Position numbers and translations under genes: made by a program | In this document: positions 15,973 to 24,188 of the stretch, piece by piece | How positions within the stretch are numbered: position 1 is the first letter of the stretch | Layout: every line of letters begins with the position of its first letter | Source of the DNA: Winogradskya consettensis | GTDB lineage: Bacteria > Actinomycetota > Actinomycetes > Mycobacteriales > Micromonosporaceae | DNA length: 64,000 nt | Direction: 5' to 3' | NCBI RefSeq assembly: GCF_018332715.1 | Contig: NZ_BOQP01000071.1 | Location: forward strand, 27,687 to 91,686 | The notes under the pieces: model-generated | Database searches by the model: none | Told to the model about the DNA's origin: nothing | The model's input: the letters and a program-made list of their open reading frames with translations, nothing else

Positions 15973-16275
15973 GTGACTGAGTCCAGCTACCAGATTGCCA
16001 GGGAGGCGAGCCGTGTCCGGCTCTCCGGCGATTTTGACATCAATGCCCGCGATGACCTGCGGGAAGCGCTTGAGGGAGCCGTCCGGGAAGACGGCGCCGC
16101 GGAAGTCGTCGTTGACTTCGCGGCGGCCGAGTTCATGGACAGTGAGGCTCTGGGCGCGCTGATCGACGGGTTCAACGCCGGCCGGGACGCCGGGGTGAAG
16201 ATGTCGATCGTGAACGCACATGGCATCGTGCTGCGGGTGCTTGACGTGTCCGGGGTGCTCGAGCTTTTCGACTGA
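15973..16275 (+). CDS. STAS-domain anti-sigma factor antagonist
   Basis: A 100-residue STAS protein. GTG at 15,973 is chosen because it gives the usual family length. The body reads VRLSGDFDINARDDLREALE, then EVVVDFAAAEFMDSEALGAL. The Ser in FMDSEALG (about residue 58) is the expected phosphorylation site of SpoIIAA/RsbV proteins. It lies directly behind the ATPase gene (15,507-15,935), and the two likely control a sigma factor through phosphorylation of this Ser. Confidence 0.85.
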   Translation: MTESSYQIAREASRVRLSGDFDINARDDLREALEGAVREDGAAEVVVDFAAAEFMDSEALGALIDGFNAGRDAGVKMSIVNAHGIVLRVLDVSGVLELFD

Positions 16276-16278
16276 TCC

Positions 16279-17316
16279 CTAGACGTTCAGCAGGTTGCCG
16301 GGGCCGGTCCAGCGGCGGACGATGCGCTGGCGGGTGTGGAGCTTGCCGTTTACGCGTACGCGATAAGTCCGCTTTGTCTCTCGAAGAGTCTGCCATGTCC
16401 GGCTGCCGCTGCCCGTGGGACGCAGGACCCAGGTGCGGCAGTCGGTGCGGTGGGAGCCGTCGACCTTCGTGGCGAGGCAGCGGTTCGTGATGCTCATCCG
16501 GTACGGGTTGGCGCCGGTGTTGCCGGAGGTGCCGAAGACCCGGGACATCGCCTGGTACCAGTTCCACGCCATCTTGGAGTAGCCGAAGTCGTTCGGGTGG
16601 TGCAGGTCGTGCAGGTCGATGCCGCCGACCGAGGACTGGTCGACCACCGTGATCCGGTTGTCGTGCTTGCTCGCGACGACCCCCGGGATGAGGCTGTTGT
16701 AGATGCGGTCCTGGGCTGCCTCGCGGGGCACCCGGGACATGATGATCTGAGCGACGAACAGCTGGGCCTCGGGCCGGTCGGCGCGGATCTGGTCGATCAT
16801 CGCGGACAGCTTGCGGGCTGTCGTGTAGGGGCCATCGCCCTGGGTGATGTTGTTGGTGCCGGCGTGCACCAGGACGACGTCCGGGCGGTAGGAGCTCAGC
16901 CAGGAGTCCAGGTTCTCGGAGAGCTCGTCGATCGTCCAGCCGCCGTGCCCCTCGTGGCTGATGTTGCTGCCGGTGCCGTCGCTCTGCGAACCCACGTAGT
17001 TGATCTCCATGCCGCCCTTGATGAGACGGTCGGCGAGATCCATCCGGTACGAGGAACGCGTCGGCGAACCTGTCCCGCGGGTGATCGAGTCGCCGAGCGG
17101 CATGACCCGGGTGGCCTCGTACGACTGAGCCGCTGCCATCCACGGGGTGGCCGGCGCGGACGTCGCCGCCACGGCCGGAGTCACCGCCGGCGCCGCAACG
17201 GCCGCGGCGATCTGGGGAGCGCCGGCGAAAGCCGCCGCGCCGGTCGCCAGTACGCCGGTCAGTGCCAGCAGACCCAGCCGCCGTACGCCGGTCTTTCCCT
17301 GCTCACGAACTCCCAC
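16279..17316 (-). CDS. Secreted SGNH/GDSL hydrolase
   Basis: A 345-residue protein starting with GTG at 17,316 behind an AGGGGG site. Residues 1-50 form a signal peptide (RRLGLLALTGVLATGAAAFA), so it is exported. The GDSL block is MPLGDSIT with Ser77. Block III is HAGTNN near residue 150. The catalytic Asp/His pair lies in DLHDLHHPNDFGY near residues 235-247. This is the order of SGNH esterases, which act on acylated sugars or lipids. The last 100 residues, after the catalytic domain, are basic and rich in Arg and Thr, and may bind the cell wall. It ends convergently, three bases from the STAS gene. Confidence 0.85.
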   Translation of the reverse strand: MGVREQGKTGVRRLGLLALTGVLATGAAAFAGAPQIAAAVAAPAVTPAVAATSAPATPWMAAAQSYEATRVMPLGDSITRGTGSPTRSSYRMDLADRLIKGGMEINYVGSQSDGTGSNISHEGHGGWTIDELSENLDSWLSSYRPDVVLVHAGTNNITQGDGPYTTARKLSAMIDQIRADRPEAQLFVAQIIMSRVPREAAQDRIYNSLIPGVVASKHDNRITVVDQSSVGGIDLHDLHHPNDFGYSKMAWNWYQAMSRVFGTSGNTGANPYRMSITNRCLATKVDGSHRTDCRTWVLRPTGSGSRTWQTLRETKRTYRVRVNGKLHTRQRIVRRWTGPGNLLNV

Positions 17317-17421
17317 AACAAGCCCCCTCCGATCACCTCAGACGTTCTGAAGTTCGGCCCGGAGCAGGGGCGGACGATCACCACTTGGTAGCCGTGAGTT
17401 GTGATCAAGGTGCGGGTGTTC

Positions 17422-18063
17422 TCAGAGCAGATCCAGGATCGCGGTCGCACAATCGTCGGCCGTACGGGTGGGGCGAATCGGCAGCGACTCCGGCCACGGG
17501 CGGCCGCGGTGCAGCCACACCGTCCGGAGCCCGGCTGCGGCTCCCCCGGCGATGTCGTATTCCGGGTGGTCGCCGATCATCCAGCCGCCGTCAGCCAGGG
17601 AACGGCCCGCTGCATCGGCGCCGAGCTCGAAGATGCGGCGGTCGGGCTTGCGGACGCCTGCGCCTTCGGAGATGACCCAGCCTGCCACGAGCTTGTCGAG
17701 CCCGGTGTGGCGCAGTTTTGACTGCTGCTGGCGTACTGAACCATTGGTGACGACGACCGGCGACCAGCCCGCCGCGACCGCCGAGATCAGCGCCGCGCCC
17801 ACCGCCGGGTCGAAGCGCACGTGAGCCACAACGCCCGACCGCAGTTGGGTGAGAACGTCGTCGGCCGAAACCGGCAGATTGAGCCTGGCTTGGATCTTGG
17901 CCGCCAGCCGGGGCCGGGGCTCGTATCCGTCGAGGTCTGCCTCGATGACCCAGGTGACATCGTTCGCCGAGCCGCCATGGGCCGGGATCCACTGGGCTGC
18001 CCAGGCGCGGAACGACTCCGTACGGTCGATGAGGGTGTTGTCCAGATCGACGAGCAGGAGCAT
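17422..18063 (-). CDS. HAD-family phosphatase
   Basis: A 213-residue HAD hydrolase. Motif I is LLLVDLDNTLIDR with the nucleophile Asp6 and Asp8. Motif II is VVVTNGS near residue 108. Motif III is the Lys in GVRKPDRRIF, and motif IV is MIGDHPEYDIAGG near residue 165. A helical cap follows motif I, as in subclass C1 enzymes such as phosphoglycolate phosphatases. The substrate is not predictable. It starts with ATG at 18,063, three bases behind the stop of the upstream hypothetical gene, so the two form an operon. Confidence 0.88.
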   Translation of the reverse strand: MLLLVDLDNTLIDRTESFRAWAAQWIPAHGGSANDVTWVIEADLDGYEPRPRLAAKIQARLNLPVSADDVLTQLRSGVVAHVRFDPAVGAALISAVAAGWSPVVVTNGSVRQQQSKLRHTGLDKLVAGWVISEGAGVRKPDRRIFELGADAAGRSLADGGWMIGDHPEYDIAGGAAAGLRTVWLHRGRPWPESLPIRPTRTADDCATAILDLL

Positions 18064-18066
18064 CGC

Positions 18067-18459
18067 TCAGGCCGCGCGGTGGCGGAGGGTGGCGACCGTG
18101 GAGCCGGCGAGGGCGAGGAGGCAGTCGGGGAGTTGGCCGTCGGCGATGGCGGCGCCGAAGAGGGCTTCGCCGGTGGGGACGTCGCCGTTGACGTAGGCGC
18201 TGACGAAGCGGGCTACCCAGCGTTTGTCGTAGCGGGCGTCGTCGATTCCGGGGAAGTCGAGGGTCCAGCCGCCGCCCATGGGGATGTTCTGGCCGACCAT
18301 GGTTGCTGCGAGGCACCAGGCGACGTCCCAGGCACCGACGACGCCCGAACGGTCGACGACCGCGTCGAAGGTGCCGACCACCGCGTCGCTGTCGCCGCTG
18401 AGCGCGCAGTCCAGCACCTGCGCAGCGTCGTCGAATGCGTGCTGTGGTACATCGGTCAC
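18067..18459 (-). CDS. Conserved hypothetical protein
   Basis: About 130 residues from a GTG at 18,459; a TTG at 18,486 is an alternative, and neither has a clear ribosome site. The protein is soluble, with a repeated acidic N-terminus and a small-residue-rich body (AWCLAATMVGQNIPMGGGW). No domain is recognised. It is placed between a thioesterase gene and a HAD phosphatase gene, all on the same strand with short gaps, so it is likely part of one transcription unit. Confidence 0.6.
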   Translation of the reverse strand: MTDVPQHAFDDAAQVLDCALSGDSDAVVGTFDAVVDRSGVVGAWDVAWCLAATMVGQNIPMGGGWTLDFPGIDDARYDKRWVARFVSAYVNGDVPTGEALFGAAIADGQLPDCLLALAGSTVATLRHRAA

Positions 18460-18506
18460 GTCAAGAAAGGTACGCGGAACCGTCAAGAAACGCCGGGCCA
18501 GGGCGA

Positions 18507-18926
18507 CTACGCGCCGCGGAGCAGGCAGGTGAGACGGGCTGTGCAGACGCGGTCGCCGTCCTCGTCGGTGATGACGATCTCGTACGTGACCGCCGTGCGG
18601 CCCCGGTGCACCGGTGCGGCGACCCCCGTGACGGTGCCGGAGCGGACGCCCTTGTGGTGGGTGGCGTTGATGTCCACGCCCACCGCGAACGGGCGGTCGA
18701 CCGTGGCGCCGTGCAGGACTGCGCCCACGGACCCCAGGGTCTCGGCCAGCACGCAGGAGGCGCCGCCGTGCAGCAGGCCGTACGGCTGGGTGTTGCCCTC
18801 CACCGGCATCGTCGCGACCACTCTCTCGGCGGTCGCCTCGCTGATGTCGATGCCCATCCGCTCGGCGAGAGAGCCGACGCTCCCACTACCGAAAAGGGCC
18901 TGCATGCCGTCCGCCGCGGTATTCAC
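18507..18926 (-). CDS. PaaI/MenI-like hotdog-fold thioesterase
   Basis: A 139-residue hotdog protein starting with GTG at 18,926. The family signature is QPYGLLHGGASCVLAETLGS, in which the HGG turn and the acidic residue on the following helix form the active site. Late strands HKGVRSGTVTGVAAPVHRGR and TARLTCLL fit the 4HBT fold. Such enzymes hydrolyse acyl-CoA thioesters, for example 1,4-dihydroxy-2-naphthoyl-CoA in menaquinone synthesis or phenylacetyl-CoA intermediates. The exact substrate cannot be told. It heads a leftward group with the two genes below it. Confidence 0.85.
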   Translation of the reverse strand: MNTAADGMQALFGSGSVGSLAERMGIDISEATAERVVATMPVEGNTQPYGLLHGGASCVLAETLGSVGAVLHGATVDRPFAVGVDINATHHKGVRSGTVTGVAAPVHRGRTAVTYEIVITDEDGDRVCTARLTCLLRGA

Positions 18927-19052
18927 GTCGGCCTACGTTACCGGTGAGTTTCGTGGATTCCAGCGACTTCTGTCACAACTCAGGGGTGCAGTAGTGGAAG
19001 CGGGCACCTAGGTTGGGAGCGACCCAAGGCGACCCCCAGCGAGGAGACAGCA

Positions 19053-19301
19053 ATGAGCGACCCCCAGGAGATCGTGGAGACCCGCGGGGACGACCGCGTC
19101 GATCTGCTCGCTAGCGACACCAACGGTGACGGCAAGCCCGACGTGTGGGTGTCCGACACCGATGGCGACGGCAAGCCCGATCTGTTCCAGTTCGACACGG
19201 ACGGCGACGGCAAGGTCGACATCACGATGGTCGACCTCGATGAGGACGGCACCCCGGACACGATCGTGGACGGCGACGGTGGGCACCCGCCCGTTGTCTG
19301 A
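19053..19301 (+). CDS. Small acidic protein with DxDGDGKPD repeats
   Basis: An 82-residue very acidic protein made largely of a repeat of about 11 residues, DTDGDGKPDxxx, seen five to six times between residues 20 and 75. Each unit resembles the calcium loop of thrombospondin type 3 or dockerin-like repeats (D-x-D-x-D-G). There is no signal peptide, so the protein appears cytosolic unless it is secreted by another route. A GAGGAG ribosome site lies before the ATG at 19,053. Calcium binding is likely from the motif; the biological role is unknown. Confidence 0.7.
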   Translation: MSDPQEIVETRGDDRVDLLASDTNGDGKPDVWVSDTDGDGKPDLFQFDTDGDGKVDITMVDLDEDGTPDTIVDGDGGHPPVV

Positions 19302-19334
19302 CCTTCCGCTCGGGTTTTTTGTCTGACCTTCTGC

Positions 19335-20630
19335 TCAGGCGCCGCCGAGGCTGCTGATCAGGGCCCAGAGGACTGCTACGGCGAGGGCCGTGGAGAACAC
19401 CGCCGATGCGGTGCGTCGCCACGGTCCTTTTCCTTCGGGTACGAGCGCTTCCGGGTGGCCCAGGCTCACGAGCAGGTGACGCTGCCGGCGTACCTCGAGG
19501 TGCCGGCGGGTCAGGTCCGTCGTGCCGCGGCTCAGCTCGACCGCGAGGCGGGCCTGGGCGTGCTGCAACCTGCGGACTGCTCCGCGGGCGCGCCAGCCGG
19601 CCCGGGCGCGGGCGTGGGAACGGGCGCTGGCCCGGCGCGAACCGGTCCTGAGCGCCTCCACCTCCGCCGGAGTGATCAACTCGGGGTCGTTCAGCTCGAC
19701 CAGAATCGCTGCGTAGTAGTCAGCCTCGCGGTCGTGGGCCGAACGCACGAGCAGCCAGATCAGCACGAGCGGCGGCAGGCCCTTGAGCACCAGGACCGCG
19801 AGCAGGGCCACCGCGCCGTTGCCGAGGCCGTCGCGCAGGAGCGGGGAATTCCACAGGACGTGCGACGCCCAGGCTCCGAGGACCGCCAGGGTTGCGGCCC
19901 CTATCCGGGTACGCCGGGGGCGCTCTCCACGAACGACCAGGTAGCCGATGCCCGCGCCGGCGAGCGCGCCGAACAGCGTGTGACTCCAGACGCCGGAGAG
20001 GAAGCCGCGCAGCAGGAACGTCGTGAACACCGGTTCCACGGTGTCGCCGCGGCCGGCCAGGGCGACTGCGCTCATCGCATACACGATGTCTTCGATGATC
20101 TGGAAGCCCAAGCCGACCACCGCGCCATAGACAACGCCGTCGAGCACGCTGTTGACCTGGGCGCGGGCGATCAGCACGATCGCGACCACGCCGAGGGTCT
20201 TGGCGATTTCCTCCACCGTCGGGCCGGCCAGCGCGGCACCCCAGTCGGCGGCCAGGCCGGGTGAACCGAGCTTGGCGATGATGTCGTCGAGGGCGCCGCT
20301 GCCGGGGATCGAGACGGAGGTGGCGACCAGGCCACCCCACGCGAACGCCACGGCCAGGAGCACCGGGGGCTCCCGTTCGAGGAAGTCGAGCTCGGCGACC
20401 ACGAACGAGAACGGCACGGCGAGCAGGGCGAAGAGCAGGGTCGCGGTGAGCAGTGCGATCGGGAAGGTCGCGGCATAGTGCGCTGCGATCAATGCCATGC
20501 GTACGCCGCCGGCGGCCAGCAGCGCGAGCACGATCCAGAACGCGGGGCGGCGGATCAGTCCCAGACCCGGTTCGGCCCCGGGCTGGACGGGGGCGGTGCG
20601 TTCGCTGCGCAGCCTCGGTTCCGCGGTCAT
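19335..20630 (-). CDS. PrsW-family intramembrane metalloprotease
   Basis: A 431-residue membrane protein. ATG at 20,630 overlaps the stop of the upstream gene as ATGA, which fixes the start over a long upstream extension. About eight membrane segments span residues 28-290. The catalytic motifs of PrsW are present: GPTVEEIAKTLG near residue 140, SHTLFGALAGAGIGY near residue 215 and ASHVLWN near 255. PrsW proteases cut anti-sigma factors in the membrane. The last 140 residues are a basic cytoplasmic tail with one final membrane segment (FSTALAVAVLWALISSL). No anti-sigma gene is adjacent, so the substrate is unknown. Confidence 0.85.
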   Translation of the reverse strand: MTAEPRLRSERTAPVQPGAEPGLGLIRRPAFWIVLALLAAGGVRMALIAAHYAATFPIALLTATLLFALLAVPFSFVVAELDFLEREPPVLLAVAFAWGGLVATSVSIPGSGALDDIIAKLGSPGLAADWGAALAGPTVEEIAKTLGVVAIVLIARAQVNSVLDGVVYGAVVGLGFQIIEDIVYAMSAVALAGRGDTVEPVFTTFLLRGFLSGVWSHTLFGALAGAGIGYLVVRGERPRRTRIGAATLAVLGAWASHVLWNSPLLRDGLGNGAVALLAVLVLKGLPPLVLIWLLVRSAHDREADYYAAILVELNDPELITPAEVEALRTGSRRASARSHARARAGWRARGAVRRLQHAQARLAVELSRGTTDLTRRHLEVRRQRHLLVSLGHPEALVPEGKGPWRRTASAVFSTALAVAVLWALISSLGGA

Positions 20631-21196
20631 CCGGGCGGCTCCGCGTGGTACTCCAGCGTGCGGGTGCTCTTCTCGATCGCCGACAGGGTGGGTCCCAGAT
20701 CCAGATCGGCGCCGCTCACGGTGACCTCGATGGTGTGGCCGTCGGCGACGAAGACGGCGTAGCGGCCGCCGCGACCGGGACCGCTGTATCCGCCCTGCAG
20801 ACCTTGCAGGCCGCCGATGGTCGCGACCATGAGGTCGGGGCCGGTGACCTGATATCCGGAGTTTCCGATGATGCGCTGGCGGAGCCGGGCCACCGCGGCC
20901 GACAGCGACCCGTCGTAGGGCTCGACGGTGATCAGGTAGCGGACCGTCCCGAGCCGGAAGAGCACCTTCCCGGTGTCCTCCGCGGGCCGGGTCACGGTGA
21001 GATCGATGCTGGCGCCGGGTGGCGGTGTCACGAACACCCCACCCCCGATCTCTAAAGGGCGATCGGACCGCACAGGACGTTCGGAGGGCAGCGCGTGGTT
21101 CAGCGCGGGGAGCCCGAAGGCGAGACCGCCGAGCGCGGCGACCACCCCACATGCACCGAGGAGATTCGTCAGCTGACGCCGAGTAACCCTCCTCAT
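20627..21196 (-). CDS. Membrane-anchored hypothetical protein upstream of prsW
   Basis: A 189-residue protein with a basic start and one hydrophobic segment at about residues 11-30 (LLGACGVVAALGGLAFGLPA), so it is probably anchored with the bulk outside. The outer part (residues 45-189) has alternating strands and resembles a small extracytoplasmic sensor domain. I do not recognise the family. It overlaps prsW by four bases (ATGA), and this tight coupling suggests that the protein is a partner or regulated substrate of the protease. That is inference from context only. Confidence 0.65.
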   Translation of the reverse strand: MRRVTRRQLTNLLGACGVVAALGGLAFGLPALNHALPSERPVRSDRPLEIGGGVFVTPPPGASIDLTVTRPAEDTGKVLFRLGTVRYLITVEPYDGSLSAAVARLRQRIIGNSGYQVTGPDLMVATIGGLQGLQGGYSGPGRGGRYAVFVADGHTIEVTVSGADLDLGPTLSAIEKSTRTLEYHAEPPG

Positions 21197-21253
21197 CCCC
21201 CATACGCTAACCGCCCGTGGCGGCCACCTCTCGATGGAGAACGATTTGTCCTT

Positions 21254-21814
21254 TTATTCCGAATGTTCGCGGAGATAGGAAGAAGGCACCGCCGCGATCA
21301 GCCAGACACCGTTCTCGCTGCGGTGAAAGACGTGCCCCGCGGCGGCCATGGCGGCGGTGTCGACCGCGAAGATCACGACGTCCGGGGAGTGCCGGCGACC
21401 GACAGCCAGCGCGGTTCGCCGGTCGAGCGACAGGTGCATGTGGTGCCGGCTCCCCGGCCGCAGACCGTCCCGCATGATCGAGGCCAGGTTCTGCCGCGCC
21501 GTACCGTGGAAGAGCATCGTGGGAGGGTCGGCCGGCGCGAGCCCGAGGTCGATGTCCACCCGGCGGGAGTGCCCCTGGTTGGCCCGGATCCGTTCGACGC
21601 CGTCCGGCCCGGTCGTCACGGCGAAGCGGGATTTGTTGTTACCGGCGACGATCGTGTCGAGCTGTACGCGGTTGATTCTGAGCGCCGCCAGCAGGTCGGC
21701 CACCGGGACCCACCCACCGGCGTCGAGGGTGAGGCCGGCCGACTCGGGCCGGTGCCGCAGCACCATCGAGATGCGGCGGCTCGTCTTGACCTGCTCCCTG
21801 GTGAGTTCGGTCAT
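21254..21814 (-). CDS. kptA: RNA 2'-phosphotransferase, KptA/Tpt1 family
   Basis: A 186-residue protein; ATG at 21,814 overlaps the upstream stop (ATGA). The family pattern is complete: SRRISMVLRHRPESAGLTLD at the N-terminus, then GGWVPVADLL, IRANQGHS near residue 78, LFHGTARQNLASIMRDGL near residue 100 and HHMHLSLD near residue 122. The conserved Arg, His and Arg residues that hold the 2'-phosphate and NAD are thus visible. Tpt1/KptA removes a 2'-phosphate from RNA by transfer to NAD. Bacteria do not use fungal-type tRNA splicing, so the cellular substrate is unclear. Hen1 and Pnkp RNA repair genes lie at 55.7-59.5 kb. Confidence 0.9.
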   Translation of the reverse strand: MTELTREQVKTSRRISMVLRHRPESAGLTLDAGGWVPVADLLAALRINRVQLDTIVAGNNKSRFAVTTGPDGVERIRANQGHSRRVDIDLGLAPADPPTMLFHGTARQNLASIMRDGLRPGSRHHMHLSLDRRTALAVGRRHSPDVVIFAVDTAAMAAAGHVFHRSENGVWLIAAVPSSYLREHSE

Positions 21815-22587
21815 GTATGTAGCTCCATGACCGCAAGGTAGTAGGGATGGTCCTGCCGGTCGATCGATTTCAGGCGCCACGGGGTGCCCTGGAGCAGCTC
21901 TTCCAGCTCCTCCACCGAGCAGAACAAGTAGTCGAACCAGGTCGTGGCATGCAGCCGGTAACGCAACCGGAGTCGCAGTTGGCCGCCGAACCGGCCGCGC
22001 TCGCGGTTGCGCTCGTGATAACCCACGTGGACCGGGTCGGTCGTGCCGTAGGGGTCGGTGCCCTGCGCGATGATCCTGGCGCCGGGACGGGCCAGGGCGG
22101 CGAGCGCGGCGAGGAAGACCGGTGCGCGATCGCGGCCCTCGAGCAGTCCCAGGTTGTTGCCCAGCAGCAGGAACGTGTCGTAGCGGGTGGTCGTGCGGGC
22201 GTATTGGTCGACCGGGGCGATGACGGTGTCACGCAGGCCACGCTTGCGGGCGATCTCGATCGCTCCGGGAGAGATGTCCAGACCGGTCACGGCCATGCTG
22301 CGGCGCTGGAGCTCCAGCGCCGTGCGGCCGGCACCGCAGCCGATGTCGAGCACCGCGCCACGGCACATGCGCAGCGCCCGGTGATCGTGTGGCTGCCACT
22401 CGTCCGGCTCGGCTACGTACTGGTCGGCGGGAGCGCCGTTGATCAGGCCGTCGTCGCGCTCGATGATCTCGATGACCGGGCGGGGCACGCGGCCGCCGGC
22501 CAGGGGGCGGGGGCCGATACCGGACCGTACGGCGTACGCGTCGCGGACCAGCTCGCCGAAGACGTCACCGATCGGGGGTTGTTCCAT
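21811..22587 (-). CDS. Class I SAM-dependent methyltransferase
   Basis: A 258-residue protein. ATG at 22,587 is used, and a GTG two codons earlier (22,593) is also possible. The SAM-binding motif is VLDIGCGAGRTALEL near residues 85-99. Motif II is VTGLDISPGAIEIARKRG, and LLLGNNLGLLEG follows. The N-terminal 60 residues and the C-terminal sheet are typical of small-molecule methyltransferases, but the substrate cannot be predicted. It is translationally coupled to kptA downstream by an ATGA overlap. The coupling to an RNA phosphotransferase could mean an RNA-related role, which is speculation. Confidence 0.85.
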   Translation of the reverse strand: MEQPPIGDVFGELVRDAYAVRSGIGPRPLAGGRVPRPVIEIIERDDGLINGAPADQYVAEPDEWQPHDHRALRMCRGAVLDIGCGAGRTALELQRRSMAVTGLDISPGAIEIARKRGLRDTVIAPVDQYARTTTRYDTFLLLGNNLGLLEGRDRAPVFLAALAALARPGARIIAQGTDPYGTTDPVHVGYHERNRERGRFGGQLRLRLRYRLHATTWFDYLFCSVEELEELLQGTPWRLKSIDRQDHPYYLAVMELHT

Positions 22588-22616
22588 TGGCACTACTCTG
22601 CCGCCTGGAAACGATC

Positions 22617-22652
22617 AAGGGGCGATCGCCTTCCCCGGCGCTCGCCCCTTTT
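22617..22652 (-). terminator. Hairpin terminator of bldC
   Basis: The stem AAGGGGCGA/TCGCCCCTT lies 34 bases beyond the bldC stop; TTTT on the plus strand makes it potentially bidirectional. Confidence 0.6.
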
Positions 22653-22685
22653 ATCGGTCCCAGCCCGACTCGACTGTATGGTTCG

Positions 22686-22895
22686 TCAGTCGCCCTGACG
22701 CTGCGAGGGAATCTGTCCCTGCAGCAGGGCACGAACCTCCGACTCCCGGTAGCGACGGTGCCCGCCCAGTGTGCGAATTGCGCTGAGCTTGCCCGCCTTG
22801 GCCCACCGGGTGACGGTCTTCGGGTCGACTCGGAACATCGACGCCACCTCGGCCGGCGTTAGTAGCGGCTCAGGATCGTGCGTACGCGATGCCAT
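22686..22895 (-). CDS. bldC: BldC developmental regulator (MerR-like DNA-binding domain)
   Basis: A 69-residue protein of one domain, the MerR-type winged helix: LLTPAEVASMFRVDPKTVTR, WAKAGKLSAIRTLGGHRRYR and the closing ESEVRALL helix. This is the complete BldC family pattern and length. BldC binds DNA as head-to-tail oligomers and controls the timing of development in Streptomyces. A strong GGAGGAG site precedes the ATG at 22,895. Its neighbours, a conserved gene and valine dehydrogenase, are the same as in Streptomyces, which supports orthology. Confidence 0.95.
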   Translation of the reverse strand: MASRTHDPEPLLTPAEVASMFRVDPKTVTRWAKAGKLSAIRTLGGHRRYRESEVRALLQGQIPSQRQGD

Positions 22896-23187
22896 CGGTC
22901 ACTCCTCCACAGGTACCTAAAGACATCGGCCGGGGTCCCGCCGGCCGGTGTGTGTTTCATGGTCCGGCTAGTCCCCGATGTCCGACATGGGCCGAACGGC
23001 CGAAGGTCCCTAGATAGACGGTTGAAGCATGACCGATTTATGCTGGTTTTCTACGCCAGAAAGTGTCTTGTTTGGACCTAAAATCACGCTTCGGGGGATG
23101 GCCGTTACGAAGAGTGTTCACCTTGGGAGCGCTTCCATCTGCGCCGTTCCGTCCTATTTCAGCTGGTCAGAGCGGCATGAATGGCAC

Positions 23188-24027
23188 TCAGTTACAGCGC
23201 TCCAGCAGCTGCACGGCCCGCCACCGGTCGACGATCTTCTCGTACGCCTCCGTGGCGGCGTCGGCATCGCCCCGCGACAGCGCGGAGAGCCCGGCCGCCA
23301 CCAGCCCGGGTGAGTCGTCGGCCTGCAGGTCATCGTCCTTGAGCAACCCCGTCAGACCGCCGTAGTCCAGCTCGACGATCGAACGCGGGTGGAACTCCTC
23401 GAGCCAGCGGGTGCCCTCCTCCACCGCCTCGGTGATCGGCGCGTCCCCCAGCGACTTGCGCAGCACCGAGACCCCCCGGTGCGCCCGGCGGCGAGCCTTG
23501 GAGATCTCCGTGCGGTAGCGCAACGTGCGCCGGCCCCCGGACAGATTGATCTCCCGCTCGTCCAGGTCGACGAAGACGAACCACCGCAGCGGCACGCCCC
23601 ACGTGGCGACCTGCTCGTGCACCCGGGGAACGCCGTGCTCCAGCACCTTCGCGCCGCTGCGCCAGTCGTCCACGACGGCCTTGGCCTGCCCGGCCAGCAC
23701 CGGCGGCACGAACGCGTCGGCCAGCACGCTGGGCACGCCGTCCCGGGCGTTCAATGCGGCCTCGGCGACCCGCAGGCGCAGATTCCAGGGGCAGACGAGC
23801 AGCGTGTCACCCCACTCCATGACATACGCCTCGTCGGGCAGATCGGGCAGCCGGGTCCAGCCGGCCCCCAGCGCCTCCAGCACCGCGGTGCGCTGCCGGA
23901 CCGGGCCCTCGACCGGTCCGAGGGCGCGGCCCTCACGCGCGTAGCGCCGCCAAAATATCTGGCGCTCACGGTCGAAGGCGGTCAGTGGCTCGTAAACCCG
24001 CAGGTACGACGCGAACAGTGACGGCAC
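23188..24027 (-). CDS. Conserved actinobacterial protein between bldC and vdh
   Basis: A 279-residue soluble protein with no named domain. It begins MPSLFASYLRVYEPLTAFDR, and has a central AVVDDWRSGAKVLEHGVPRVHEQVATW stretch and a WFVFVDLDEREI strand followed by a basic helix (YRTEISKARRRAHRGVSVLR). The equivalent gene lies between bldC and vdh in Streptomyces too, so the arrangement is conserved, but I know no assigned function. It starts with ATG at 24,027 and is divergent from vdh. Confidence 0.8.
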   Translation of the reverse strand: MPSLFASYLRVYEPLTAFDRERQIFWRRYAREGRALGPVEGPVRQRTAVLEALGAGWTRLPDLPDEAYVMEWGDTLLVCPWNLRLRVAEAALNARDGVPSVLADAFVPPVLAGQAKAVVDDWRSGAKVLEHGVPRVHEQVATWGVPLRWFVFVDLDEREINLSGGRRTLRYRTEISKARRRAHRGVSVLRKSLGDAPITEAVEEGTRWLEEFHPRSIVELDYGGLTGLLKDDDLQADDSPGLVAAGLSALSRGDADAATEAYEKIVDRWRAVQLLERCN

Positions 24028-24188
24028 GGCGCGATCCTTTCACGAAATCGCCGCCGATTGACTTCCCCCGCTGCGTCAATCGGCGCCCACGCTGGGGCCC
24101 TAAGCTCTTCGTGATGTCTGGCATACCCCGCCGGACAGGTTGAGAGCGCCCCACAAGGGCCACACCACCGACACTCAGGAGAGCAGCA

